Below are positions 26,040-33,955 of a stretch of 36,789 nt of DNA, in pieces. The stretch spans positions 1 to 36,789 of the forward strand of contig VGYC01000060.1 of NCBI GenBank assembly GCA_016873095.1, read 5' to 3'. The position numbers and the translations under genes were made by a program. Source of the DNA: Planctomycetota bacterium (GTDB lineage: Bacteria > Planctomycetota > Planctomycetia > Gemmatales > Gemmataceae). The stretch's first letter is position 1. Each line of letters begins with the position of its first letter. A model generated the notes under the pieces. That model saw nothing but the letters and a program-made list of their open reading frames with translations. It did not search any database and was not told the origin of the DNA.

Positions 26040-26390
26040 TCAGCCTTTCGGCATCGTTATGCCCATCTTGGACCCAATGCGCGACATGCGCGTCTTGGCC
26101 TGCTCGATCTCCGCCTTGAACTTGTGTTCAAGGGCGTTCTGAGTGCTGTTCGGTAGCGCCCTGATCTTCGTTGTCAGCGCTTCGATGTCGGCCCCCACCT
26201 TCTTGATCTTGGCTTCACTGTCTTTCACTGTCTCGATATCCGGCTTCTTCACCATGTTTTCCATCTCGTCCGCCATCTGATTCATGAGCTGCACTAATTG
26301 CTTGCCCAGATGATCGTGAGCGGTAGTGTCCGTCGAGCAACCAACGGCCAGGCAACTCACCGGTAACAGCACACCGAGCAGCGTTCTCAT
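26040..26390 (-). CDS. small lipoprotein within the sdh operon
   Basis: A 116-residue protein with a lipoprotein leader (MRTLLGVLLPVSCLAVGCST); C18 is the predicted lipidated residue, with Ala at -3 as a mild departure from the usual lipobox. The mature part is amphipathic and rich in Lys, Glu and Met (QLMNQMADEMENMVKKPDIE, then AKIKKVGADIEALTTKIRAL), so it is probably a helical coiled-coil. ATG 26390 is chosen because AGGAG lies six bases before it; ATG 26396 abuts the same sequence. It lies between sdhC (12 nt) and sdhA (14 nt) but has no known role in the enzyme. Confidence 0.75.
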   Translation of the reverse strand: MRTLLGVLLPVSCLAVGCSTDTTAHDHLGKQLVQLMNQMADEMENMVKKPDIETVKDSEAKIKKVGADIEALTTKIRALPNSTQNALEHKFKAEIEQAKTRMSRIGSKMGITMPKG

Positions 26391-26402
26391 GGTCATCTCC
26401 TG

Positions 26403-27314
26403 TTACAGGATCCGCAAGTCGGTCCAGATGCCGAGCGCGCACATGCGGATGTATACGTCCGTGAAGCCGACACTGAACAACGACAGCCAGGCCCATTGCA
26501 TGTGATTCTCGTTAAAGAGCGTGCTGAAGCGCCAGAGTTTGTAGCTCGGCCGCAGCTTGGCGATGTTGTTTGGGCAGCTGAAGCAGTCAAGGCGACCGCC
26601 AACCAGATGACGGAACGAATTACAGCCGAAGGTGAAGCCGGCCAGCAGGCAGACGTTCGCGACCATGATGAGCGTGCCCAGGCCGATGCCGAGTTGATGG
26701 CCGCCGTCCAGGAAGTTGCCAGCGCGATCGGTCGGCCACCAGAATGCCTTGAGCGCGTCCCAGCCCAGAATGACCAGGAACAGGACCGCGAAGTACATGA
26801 AATAGCGATGCGAGTTTTGCAGGATCAACGGCCAGCGGTTCTCGCCCCAGTAACTCTTGCGCGGCTCGCCGACGGCGCAGGCGGGCGGGTCAGCCCACAT
26901 GGCGCGATAATACGCCTTGCGATAGTAGTAACAGGTGAAGCGGAAAAGGCCCGGAAATGCCAGGATCAGAAAGGCCGCCGAGAATGGGAACCAGCCGGGC
27001 AGCCAGCTGGGCCGCAGGTCGCCCTTGATAATGGCGTGATGGCTCTGCGGATCGTAAATGAGCGGCGAGTAGAACGGTGACAAGTACGGGGCTGCTTCCT
27101 GAGTGCCTTTCCAATCGACCTTGCCGGCGACATTCTTGCGAATCTCGAAATGGCTGCTCTGCCACGCTGCCCAGGTGCCGTAAATCAGAAACGCCGATAA
27201 GCCGATGGCCGTGAACGCCGGTCCGACCCACCAGGCGTCCCGCCGCGCCGTGACGCCGAAGCCGTCCTGCGATTGCCGCCCGCCTGTCTGGTCCAGTGTG
27301 CCTGCCTGTGACAT
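26403..27314 (-). CDS. sdhC: succinate dehydrogenase membrane anchor, actinobacterial Sdh1-like
   Basis: A 303-residue membrane protein with about five transmembrane helices, including AFTAIGLSAFLIYGTWAAWQ, FSAAFLILAFPGLF, MYFAVLFLVILGWDAL, GIGLGTLIMVANVCLLAGF and WAWLSLFSVGFTDVYI. The segments APYLSPFYSPL, RFTCYYYRKAYYRAMWADPP and WPLILQNSHRYFMYFAVLF strongly resemble the anchor of actinobacterial-type succinate dehydrogenases. His residues in SHRYF and GGHQLG and near FNENH could ligate heme. It is first in the operon ahead of the lipoprotein and sdhA; CAAGGCAGG precedes ATG 27314. Confidence 0.8.
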   Translation of the reverse strand: MSQAGTLDQTGGRQSQDGFGVTARRDAWWVGPAFTAIGLSAFLIYGTWAAWQSSHFEIRKNVAGKVDWKGTQEAAPYLSPFYSPLIYDPQSHHAIIKGDLRPSWLPGWFPFSAAFLILAFPGLFRFTCYYYRKAYYRAMWADPPACAVGEPRKSYWGENRWPLILQNSHRYFMYFAVLFLVILGWDALKAFWWPTDRAGNFLDGGHQLGIGLGTLIMVANVCLLAGFTFGCNSFRHLVGGRLDCFSCPNNIAKLRPSYKLWRFSTLFNENHMQWAWLSLFSVGFTDVYIRMCALGIWTDLRIL

Positions 27315-27322
27315 ATTGCCTG

Positions 27323-27360
27323 CCTTGCGTCAGTTGCTTGCTTTGCGTCAGTTTGCTTGC
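27323..27360 (-). repeat. tandem direct repeat in the sdhC leader
   Basis: CCTTGCGTCAGTTGCTTG and CTTTGCGTCAGTTTGCTTG stand in a row just ahead of the sdhC start (given as the plus strand). They differ by one substitution and one extra base. Either copy may affect the ribosome-binding region. Confidence 0.6.
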
Positions 27361-27460
27361 CATCACGCCTTTGCGTACAACGATGCGCAAACGCGAAGCG
27401 CAAGTCGATCGATGGTACTACGAGAATTTAGGACATCGACCCACCGATTGACAGGGGGGA

Positions 27461-27489
27461 TTGACGGTTGCGGTGGCCTTGGTTATGGT
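27461..27489 (+). promoter_or_regulatory. sigma70-like promoter of the lipoprotein gene at 27546
   Basis: TTGACG (27461-27466), 17-nt spacer, TATGGT (27484-27489): 5 of 6 and 4 of 6 consensus bases. The start codon lies 56 nt beyond the -10 box. Confidence 0.45.
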
Positions 27490-27545
27490 CGCCGCCGCTC
27501 CGGGCGCCAGGTAAACTTGCTGGAAAGCGTTGAATCGAGGGCTGG

Positions 27546-28610
27546 ATGCATCGGTTTGGGGTGTGGATGACTGGAACTTTGCTCTTCACCGGGCTGCTGC
27601 CTGGGTGTGCGCCGTTCCGCTACGCCAAGCTCTGCAAGTCTCAACCTTGCGATTCGACGCCGCCGGTTTTCCAGGATTCAGGTTCCGTCACTGTGGACGC
27701 GCCAGGTGTCCATGAACAGGACTCTTCTCCAGTCAACAATGCCAAGCAGCCTTCAGTCGTCGAGCACGAACCGCAAGAGGTAACGGTCCTCGGCCAGCCG
27801 TTTGTCACGCCCCAGGAAGAACATGGATTTGTGCCTTGGACGCAGATTCTCGAGCCCGCGGAAGGCCAGGACGCCCCGCCGCAGGCCATCCACCCCGGTG
27901 CCGTCGCCACTCAGGTCCGCGATTCCTTCGTTGCCAAGCAAGACGTTCTTCCCGAGGTGCTCCAGTGCATGCTTGAAAAGCATCATCATGACGCGTTGAA
28001 GCTGCTGAAACGGTATGACCAGGCCACGCAGGAATTCTTCCTCGGCATCCTGCCGGTTGTCGCCCGCGTGTCGGAAAAGCCGCTGGAGAGCATGAATGCC
28101 GAAGAGGTTGCTGTCATGCAGGATACGCTGGAGCGCATCCTCGAGACGCTGCGGCCTCGCTCGGTCCTGGTCGTGAACCGCATGTGCTTCTGCGAGTCGG
28201 TCAAGGGTTTCGGTCTCTACCGGCCGTTGCCGGAAGGGCATGTATTCCAGGCCGGCAGTCCGTCGCGGCCGGGCGACCTGGTGCAAGTTTATGTCGAACT
28301 GCGCAACATCTGCAGCGAGTGTCGCGAGCACTATCACGAGACGCTGCTGTGCAGTTATGTCGAAATCAGCGATCCGCGCGATCCCAAGGGCCGCGTGCTC
28401 TGGAAGCATCGTTTTGACGACAGCAAACAACCGCTTCGTAGCCGCGCCCGCCTGCACGATTACTACAATAATTACAGCTTTTACGTGCCCGCCCTGCCGT
28501 CCGGTACCTACCAGCTAACCATCCAGGTAACCGATGAGACACGGCACGAGACGCCGCGTGTCGCCCGCAAGTCGGTGGAGTTCAAGGTTGGCGCCCGCGC
28601 GCCGCAATAG
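27546..28610 (+). CDS. predicted lipoprotein, planctomycete-type, function unknown
   Basis: A 354-residue protein with leader MHRFGVWMTGTLLFTGLLPG followed by C21, a clear lipobox (LPGC). A disordered Pro/Gln-rich stretch (about 35-115) links to a helical region (about 120-200) and a C-terminal beta-rich domain. That domain has LVVNRMCFCESVKGFGLYRP, VFQAGSPSRPGDLVQVYVEL, VEISDPRDPKGRVLW and PALPSGTYQLTIQVTDET. I associate the LVNxMCFC and FQAG-x-GxxVQxYVE pattern with a planctomycete orphan family. Cys pairs (CFCES, CSECRE) could bind metal. ATG 27567 is a possible shorter start. It faces away from sdhC. Confidence 0.7.
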   Translation: MHRFGVWMTGTLLFTGLLPGCAPFRYAKLCKSQPCDSTPPVFQDSGSVTVDAPGVHEQDSSPVNNAKQPSVVEHEPQEVTVLGQPFVTPQEEHGFVPWTQILEPAEGQDAPPQAIHPGAVATQVRDSFVAKQDVLPEVLQCMLEKHHHDALKLLKRYDQATQEFFLGILPVVARVSEKPLESMNAEEVAVMQDTLERILETLRPRSVLVVNRMCFCESVKGFGLYRPLPEGHVFQAGSPSRPGDLVQVYVELRNICSECREHYHETLLCSYVEISDPRDPKGRVLWKHRFDDSKQPLRSRARLHDYYNNYSFYVPALPSGTYQLTIQVTDETRHETPRVARKSVEFKVGARAPQ

Positions 28611-28719
28611 CGCCAGGCTCCAGCGGCGGTTGTCGCGCACTATCTCCGTAAATACAAACATGGTTTACCTTTCGCGCATGCCCGTGTGCGCGAAGGCAAC
28701 CAACCGAAAGGAGTCAGTC

Positions 28720-29337
28720 ATGTCCGAGATGAAGGCGACCAATATCACCTGGCACGAGGGACATGTCACGCGCGAGGAGCGCGGCAAGCTGCTCAAGCAG
28801 CAGGGATGCACGCTCTGGTTCACGGGGCTGTCCGGCTCAGGCAAGAGCACCATCGCCTTCACGCTGGAGCACGCCCTGGTCCAGCGCGGCCGGCTTGCCT
28901 ATGTCCTCGACGGCGACAACATTCGCCACGGACTTAACAAGAACCTGGGCTTCTCGGCCGCTGACCGCGAGGAGAATATTCGCCGCATCGGCGAGGTCGC
29001 CAAGCTGTTTGCCGATTGCAGCGTCATCGCCATGACCAGCTTCATCAGCCCCTATCGCAAGGACCGCGACCTGGTCCGCTCGCTGCACGACGCCGGCAAG
29101 ATGCCGTTCATCGAGGTCTACGTCAACACGCCCATCGCCACCTGTGAGCAGCGTGATCCCAAGGGGCTGTACAAGAAGGCCCGGGCCGGCGAACTCAAGA
29201 ACTTCACCGGCATCGACGACCCCTACGAGGAGCCGCTCAAGCCGGAGTTGACCATCGACGCCACCAACACGTCGCCGCAAGAGGCGACCATCCAGCTCAT
29301 GCAGTATCTCGAAAAACGCGGCCTGATCAGCGGCTGA
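28720..29337 (+). CDS. cysC: adenylylsulfate (APS) kinase
   Basis: A 205-residue cytosolic kinase that phosphorylates APS to PAPS in sulfate activation. The P-loop GLSGSGKST (36-44) and the family signatures LDGDNIRHGLNKNLGFSAADRE, RIGEVAKLFAD and SFISPYRKDRDLVRSLH are intact; KGLYKKARAGELKNFTGIDD is the substrate-lid region. AAAGGAG at 28707-28713 and ATG 28720 fix the start; a longer upstream frame is rejected. No sulfurylase (cysD/cysN or sat) is nearby. A stand-alone copy fits PAPS supply for sulfated polymers as well as assimilation. Confidence 0.95.
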   Translation: MSEMKATNITWHEGHVTREERGKLLKQQGCTLWFTGLSGSGKSTIAFTLEHALVQRGRLAYVLDGDNIRHGLNKNLGFSAADREENIRRIGEVAKLFADCSVIAMTSFISPYRKDRDLVRSLHDAGKMPFIEVYVNTPIATCEQRDPKGLYKKARAGELKNFTGIDDPYEEPLKPELTIDATNTSPQEATIQLMQYLEKRGLISG

Positions 29338-29662
29338 TGTTGCCATTTGTTTACGTTTCGGGATCGCACGGCAGCATGTGTGCGCGCTGCGCCCGCATGC
29401 AATCGCTACAACCGATACGATGCCACCAATCCCCCTACTTCACGCGTCCCCATGCACCTAGCCCAACCGTTGCAAGCTGACGGGAAACGCGTCGAAACCC
29501 TGTAATTAGCACGATTTAGTTAAAGAGCCGCGTTGACACATTTTGGCCATAAACGTAGACTTGGGCCGTCATCAAGATTCGTGCGCGAGCAGGAACGCGG
29601 ACCCAGGCCCGACGCGTGCGAGATGATAGCCCGCCGACACTACCCTCGTTACCAGGTAGGAT
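29338..29662. other. intergenic region between cysC and the hydrolase gene
   Basis: No gene is seen. The region holds the promoter at 29533-29561, with about 100 nt of leader before the ATG at 29663. No repeat or stable terminator was recognised after cysC. Confidence 0.5.
29533..29561 (+). promoter_or_regulatory. strong sigma70-like promoter of the hydrolase-like gene
   Basis: TTGACA (29533-29538) is a perfect -35 box. A 17-nt spacer leads to TAGACT (29556-29561), 4 of 6 matches to the -10 consensus. The start codon follows about 100 nt downstream. Confidence 0.6.
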
Positions 29663-30376
29663 ATGCTGTACACAGAAGAAGTTTTGCGAGCGTACCGGCC
29701 CGCGGAGGGCTTCTATACCTCCGAGGTTCGGGCCCCGAATCCGCAACCGGTCCGCACCTTCTTGCCGACCGGCTACGAGCCGCGCTATCCCTATCCGCTG
29801 CTGGTGTTCTTCCACGGGCAAGGCGGCAACGAGGAACAGACGGTGCGCCTGGCGCCGCGTTTGAGTCGCCGCAATTTCATCGCCATCAGTCTTCGCGGCC
29901 CCATCACTCTTGGGCCGCGTTCCGATGGCCGCATCGGCTACGGCTGGGGCGACGGCTCGCACGACACGCTCAACGAGGACTACATGCTACGCGCCGTCGA
30001 GCAGACGCGCCGCAATTACCACGTGCACTCGGAACGTATCTACCTGGCGGGCTTTGGCCGCGGCGCCGAACTGGCTTATCGCATGGGCCTGACCTTCCCG
30101 GAAAAGCTGGCGGGCGTGATCTCGCTGAACGGCACCATGCCGCGCCAGGGCCGGCCGCTGTTGCGAATGCCCGAGGTCCGGCAACTGCGTGCGTTCATCG
30201 GCCACGGCATCGCCAATTCCGTCATCCCGCTGTCGCTTGCCAAGGCCGACTACCGCTTGCTCTACTCCGCCGGCCTCGACATCGAGATGCGCACCTACCC
30301 CGCCACGCACCGTCTGCACCTAGACATGCTCCGCGACGTCAATCGCTGGATCATCGAGCGCTGCAACAAGGAATAA
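29663..30376 (+). CDS. alpha/beta-hydrolase-fold protein lacking catalytic Ser and Asp
   Basis: A 237-residue protein of the phospholipase/carboxylesterase (Abhydrolase_2) type. YPLLVFFHGQGGNEEQ has the oxyanion HG (51-52). The nucleophile elbow reads LAGFGRGAEL, with G132 where the Ser of GxSxG belongs. The Asp loop reads GHGIANSVIP, with N185 in place of Asp. The His (YPATHRL, H216) is kept. Serine esterase chemistry should therefore be lost, though the fold appears complete. It has no signal peptide. AGGTAGG lies just before ATG 29663. It is monocistronic under its own promoter. A binding or regulatory role is possible. Confidence 0.8.
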   Translation: MLYTEEVLRAYRPAEGFYTSEVRAPNPQPVRTFLPTGYEPRYPYPLLVFFHGQGGNEEQTVRLAPRLSRRNFIAISLRGPITLGPRSDGRIGYGWGDGSHDTLNEDYMLRAVEQTRRNYHVHSERIYLAGFGRGAELAYRMGLTFPEKLAGVISLNGTMPRQGRPLLRMPEVRQLRAFIGHGIANSVIPLSLAKADYRLLYSAGLDIEMRTYPATHRLHLDMLRDVNRWIIERCNKE

Positions 30377-30476
30377 CCCGCCAGGTCGCGGAACTTGCCA
30401 AGAGTTCCAGCAATCGACACGTTTGTAGGGGGCGCCTTCTGCACGGCACTTGCGTCAAACCGTAAGTTTTCAATTG

Positions 30477-30555
30477 CCCTGGGTGCGACATTTTGGATTG
30501 CGTTGCGCTTACGCGTTTCACACACCCACGTGCGTCCCTTGACCGCGTTCAACCC
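30477..30555 (-). repeat. dispersed noncoding repeat, copy 2 (inverted)
   Basis: 79 nt in the spacer between the convergent hydrolase-like and WD40 genes; the reverse complement matches 17961-18038. The same 7-bp GGGTGTG/CGCACCC pairing can form. An overlapping open frame on the minus strand is not thought to be a gene. Confidence 0.75.
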
Positions 30556-30577
30556 AGACTTACTGACAACTTACAAG

Positions 30578-33046
30578 TCAGCGCTTGAGTTTCGCAAGTT
30601 GCCGTACTCTGCCAAGAGCCGATCGCGCATTCTCCGTCAATCGCGCGCCCGGAGCGCCCTCCGCCCAGTGACGCAATAGCGCTTGCGCTCCGCCGGTACC
30701 CGCTAATTCCAAGCATTGGATCGCCCGAATCTCGCGCAATTCCTCCGGCGATGTTTCGTGTTCCATCTGGGCAAGCAATCGTTTCAGGCGACGCTGCGTT
30801 TCCAGTACCGGAGACTTCTTCAGCGCAGCCTTCAGCGCGGGTGCAGCGGCGGCGCCGTACTTGGAAAGACCCTGGTGGGCGGCGTCACGAACTGGGAATT
30901 CGTCGCTGCCCAGATCGGCGATCAACTTGTGGATTCGCTGGATGTCTGGGATGGCGACCGGAACGATCCTGGGCCGCAGCATGGCAACCGCCCCGCGCGC
31001 ATCGTCGCTCAACGCCCAGACGGTTCGAAAAGCCAGGTCAGCTTTGTCGGAGATCAGGGCGTCCCATTGTTGCTTGGGCGTTTGCCTGATCGTGCCGGGA
31101 CGCAGATCCCAGAGGAAGCTCTGACCATCGTCGGCCGCGGTGAAGACGGTGCGCGAATCAGGGCTGAACGCGACTTCATTCGCGGCGCTTTCGTGGCCTT
31201 CGAACTGCATGAGTTGCTTCGCCGTCGCCGTTTCCCAAAGCCGAAGCTGCAGATCGGTGCCGTGGGTGATAAGCCAGCGCCCGTCCGGCGAAAAAGAGAG
31301 CACCGTGACGTGGTTTTGCTGCTTGAGCAGCAAGGCCAACCTGTCCTGTTGCAACGAAACGGCGATGAAGCGCTTGCGTTCCACGCCTGTGACCGCATCG
31401 AACAGAATGACGTGTCCATCGCGCACACCCATGGCGAGCCATCGGCCATCGGGTGAGTAGGCCATCGGAATCGGATAGGCGAGACCTGCCCGCTCGCCGT
31501 CGATGCGCGCTGCAACGCGCACCATGTCGGTCGTCTCGTCGTGGATCGTCAACCTGTCGGAATAAGCGCTCGCCAGCATGGCTCCGTCCGAGAGCGCAAA
31601 GTCTCCCGAGGTGCCGCGCGGTTCCGATTTTCCCGTGGCCAAATCAAAGCGGATCAGTCTGTACCAGGAAGCAACGTACAAAGAGCGGGCGTCGGCACTG
31701 AAGCGCATGGCTTGAATCCGCTTTCGTTCATGCTCAGGCTGCGGCAAGTTCAGCGTCTTGCCCGTAGCCTTGCCCGAGATGTTCCACATGACAATCGTGC
31801 CGTCCTCCTGGGCAAGCGCAAAGACTGCGCTCGTGGGATGGAACGCGAGCTTCTTCACGGCGGGTCCGGACTTTCGCAGCTTTCGCAGCAGCTTTCCCGT
31901 CGTCGCGTCCCATAGATCGAGCCGTCCGCGCGCGTCGCCGGCCACAACCCAGCGCCCATCCGGCGACAGCGCAGCATGCGTTGGTGTCGCGTAGCCTTCC
32001 GGCTCGGCGAGTGATGCGCCGGTCTTCAGATTCCAGCGGCGAATGAGACCGTCGGCGCCGCTGCTGATCAACGTTGAACCATCCGGCGTGTCGTGGACGT
32101 TCGCGACCTCGCCATTATGGATTGTCAACGCCGGCAGCTGTTTCCTGGTGGACACGTCCCAACGGTGCAGGGTGCCCTTACCCGTGCCGAGAAAGAGCGT
32201 TTGGGCGTCGCGAGAGAGTCGAAGACGATAATGCGGGTAGCGACTTCCATCCTTGCGGTCTTTGCGGAAGCAGTCCTCCGGCAAAGGAATCGAGGCATGC
32301 ACCCTCCATGTCGCCGTGTCCAGTACTTGAGTGTCCTTGTGGATGTTCACCAGAGCCAGCCATTTGCCATCGGCGGTGAAGGCCAGGCCATTTTCGATGC
32401 CGTTGCTGGCGACGGCAGCGGCCAGCGTGCGGATCTCCTTGCCCGTCGCGGTCTCGCCGATGATCGTCTCTGCCTTCTCATCAATCTGAATGTAAAACTT
32501 CGCGTCGGGCAGGAGCACGTCGACCATGGGCGTGGGGAAAAATCGATCGGACTTTCCCGTGCCCAAGTTCCAGAAATGGATGCCTTTTCGATCTGCGACA
32601 ATGAAATGGGCACCATCCGCTGAGAATCGCCCGCGCGTGCGAAGAGTCTCCGCCGTGTCCCTGCCAAGCCGCAAGATTTCCTTGCCGGTCTTGATGTTCC
32701 AAACGAATGCTGATTCAGGCCCGTGGACAAAGCCGAGCAAGGTCCCGTCGGCCGAGAACGAGATGCCCGGCGACGAGTATCCAGAGTGCTCTCCTGCTCG
32801 AAACCGCAGCATCGGGCGTCCGGTCTTGAGGTCCCACACCATGATTGCGCGGCCCGCGGCCGTGGCCAGCAGCTTGCCGTCGGGCGACAGCGCGGAGTTG
32901 CGGATGCTCGCTGGCTGCCTCAGGTGCATGCTGGCGAAACGGAATCGCGCCCCGGGCGGCAAGGACTCTGCCTCATTGCCGAGTACCAGCGATGACAACC
33001 CGAAGACTGTGGCCACGGCCCAGCAACGACTGCAAAGCAATGGCAT
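30578..33046 (-). CDS. exported WD40-repeat protein with C-terminal helical domain (paralogue)
   Basis: About 822 residues. A signal peptide (MPLLCSRCWAVATVFGLSSL) is followed by WD40 repeats over about 45-640, with ALSPDGKLLATAAG, IMVWDLKTGRPML, HAALSPDGRWVVAGD and LSFSPDGRWLITHGT as clear blades. From about 650 a helical tail follows (DLAFRTVWALSDDARGAVAM, then LGSDEFPVRDAAHQGLSKYG and LETQRRLKRLLAQM), like the tail of the WD40 gene at 9014. ATG 33046 is preferred because GGAG lies six bases before it; ATG 33058 has no such site. The two genes share the opening SxxLRQ then SPDGKxLA and are related copies on opposite strands. Confidence 0.85.
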   Translation of the reverse strand: MPLLCSRCWAVATVFGLSSLVLGNEAESLPPGARFRFASMHLRQPASIRNSALSPDGKLLATAAGRAIMVWDLKTGRPMLRFRAGEHSGYSSPGISFSADGTLLGFVHGPESAFVWNIKTGKEILRLGRDTAETLRTRGRFSADGAHFIVADRKGIHFWNLGTGKSDRFFPTPMVDVLLPDAKFYIQIDEKAETIIGETATGKEIRTLAAAVASNGIENGLAFTADGKWLALVNIHKDTQVLDTATWRVHASIPLPEDCFRKDRKDGSRYPHYRLRLSRDAQTLFLGTGKGTLHRWDVSTRKQLPALTIHNGEVANVHDTPDGSTLISSGADGLIRRWNLKTGASLAEPEGYATPTHAALSPDGRWVVAGDARGRLDLWDATTGKLLRKLRKSGPAVKKLAFHPTSAVFALAQEDGTIVMWNISGKATGKTLNLPQPEHERKRIQAMRFSADARSLYVASWYRLIRFDLATGKSEPRGTSGDFALSDGAMLASAYSDRLTIHDETTDMVRVAARIDGERAGLAYPIPMAYSPDGRWLAMGVRDGHVILFDAVTGVERKRFIAVSLQQDRLALLLKQQNHVTVLSFSPDGRWLITHGTDLQLRLWETATAKQLMQFEGHESAANEVAFSPDSRTVFTAADDGQSFLWDLRPGTIRQTPKQQWDALISDKADLAFRTVWALSDDARGAVAMLRPRIVPVAIPDIQRIHKLIADLGSDEFPVRDAAHQGLSKYGAAAAPALKAALKKSPVLETQRRLKRLLAQMEHETSPEELREIRAIQCLELAGTGGAQALLRHWAEGAPGARLTENARSALGRVRQLAKLKR

Positions 33047-33175
33047 GATTGTCTCCATAACGGGTGAAAGAGGTGACAGTGCCCGCCAGGATAATCAATC
33101 GAAGTGATGAGTGCAATCTTGGAAACAATGACCGACGGAAACATCAGCCGGTTCGAAGCTTCTCGAGTGCCGCGA

Positions 33176-33949
33176 TCAGCCACGGTCGTTCTTCCTGGCC
33201 TCGATCTTCTCGAAGATGATGATGTGCTGCCAGGGCAGGTGCTTCTGGGTCTCGACGTGCCGAAGGGCGTGCGGCTCCATCTCGCGGATGACTTGCTTCT
33301 CGTACATCTTGTGGACTTCCTTGATCGGCACGAGCTTATCCTCCTTGCGGTACTCGACAAAGACAATGCGTCCCTTCGGCTTCAGTGACTTGACCATCTC
33401 GACAGTCATCTCGTAGGGATGCGAAAACTCATGATACACATCCACGAGCAGGATGAGATCGACTGTGCCTTCCTTCAGTTTTGGATTGGTGACGGTGCCG
33501 AGGATCGGCTGGACATTCTTGACCTTGCCCTTTCTGATGCGGTAGTTGATGATCGCGAGCATTTCTTTCTGGATATCGACAGCCAGGACCTTGCCCTTGG
33601 GGGCGACCAGCTGGGCCATGGCAAAGGTATAGAAGCCGCTGCCGGCGCCGATATCGGCGACGACGTCGCCATTGCGCAGCCGCAGCGCCGGCAACATCTT
33701 CGAGCAATGTTCCTCGCGCTCACGCTCCGGGCGTTCCAGCCAGCCTGCTCCCTGGTGCCCCATTACCTGGGCGATCTCGCGGCCCATGTAGAACTTGCCG
33801 GTGCCGTCCGGATCGTGATCCTTGCGCGTCTCATACCTTGGCTTGAAGGGCTCCTGTTTGGGCTCGGTGTCCTTGCCTGGCGGCGACTGGGCCGTGCCGT
33901 GGCCGATGATGGACATCGAGACGAGCAACAATATGAGGCGTGCGCACAT
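33176..33949 (-). CDS. class I SAM-dependent methyltransferase with signal peptide
   Basis: A 257-residue protein. A hydrophobic leader (MCARLILLLVSMSIIGHGTA) precedes a disordered Pro/Lys linker, then a class I methyltransferase fold. Motif I is VVADIGAGSGFYTFAMAQL (D99-G105). VLAVDIQKEMLAIINYRI supplies the acidic ribose-binding residue, LILLVDVYHEFSHP is motif IV, and LKPKGRIVFVEYRKED is post-motif. WLERPEREREEHCSKMLPAL ahead of motif I recalls planctomycete methyltransferases of this kind. SAM is not normally found outside the cytoplasm, so the leader is surprising. GAGGAG before ATG 33949 lies within the upstream Uma2 gene's end, 6 nt away: an operon. Confidence 0.8.
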   Translation of the reverse strand: MCARLILLLVSMSIIGHGTAQSPPGKDTEPKQEPFKPRYETRKDHDPDGTGKFYMGREIAQVMGHQGAGWLERPEREREEHCSKMLPALRLRNGDVVADIGAGSGFYTFAMAQLVAPKGKVLAVDIQKEMLAIINYRIRKGKVKNVQPILGTVTNPKLKEGTVDLILLVDVYHEFSHPYEMTVEMVKSLKPKGRIVFVEYRKEDKLVPIKEVHKMYEKQVIREMEPHALRHVETQKHLPWQHIIIFEKIEARKNDRG

Positions 33950-33955
33950 GGTCTG

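Noticed and set aside
29324-29336. Palindrome ATCAGC-G-GCTGAT at the end of cysC as a terminator
   Set aside because: The loop would be one base long, so it cannot fold as a hairpin, and no U-tract follows.
30295-30552. Open frame covering the second copy of the dispersed repeat
   Set aside because: Between the two repeat copies nearly all substitutions change the amino acid, and there is no Shine-Dalgarno. A noncoding repeat explains it better.
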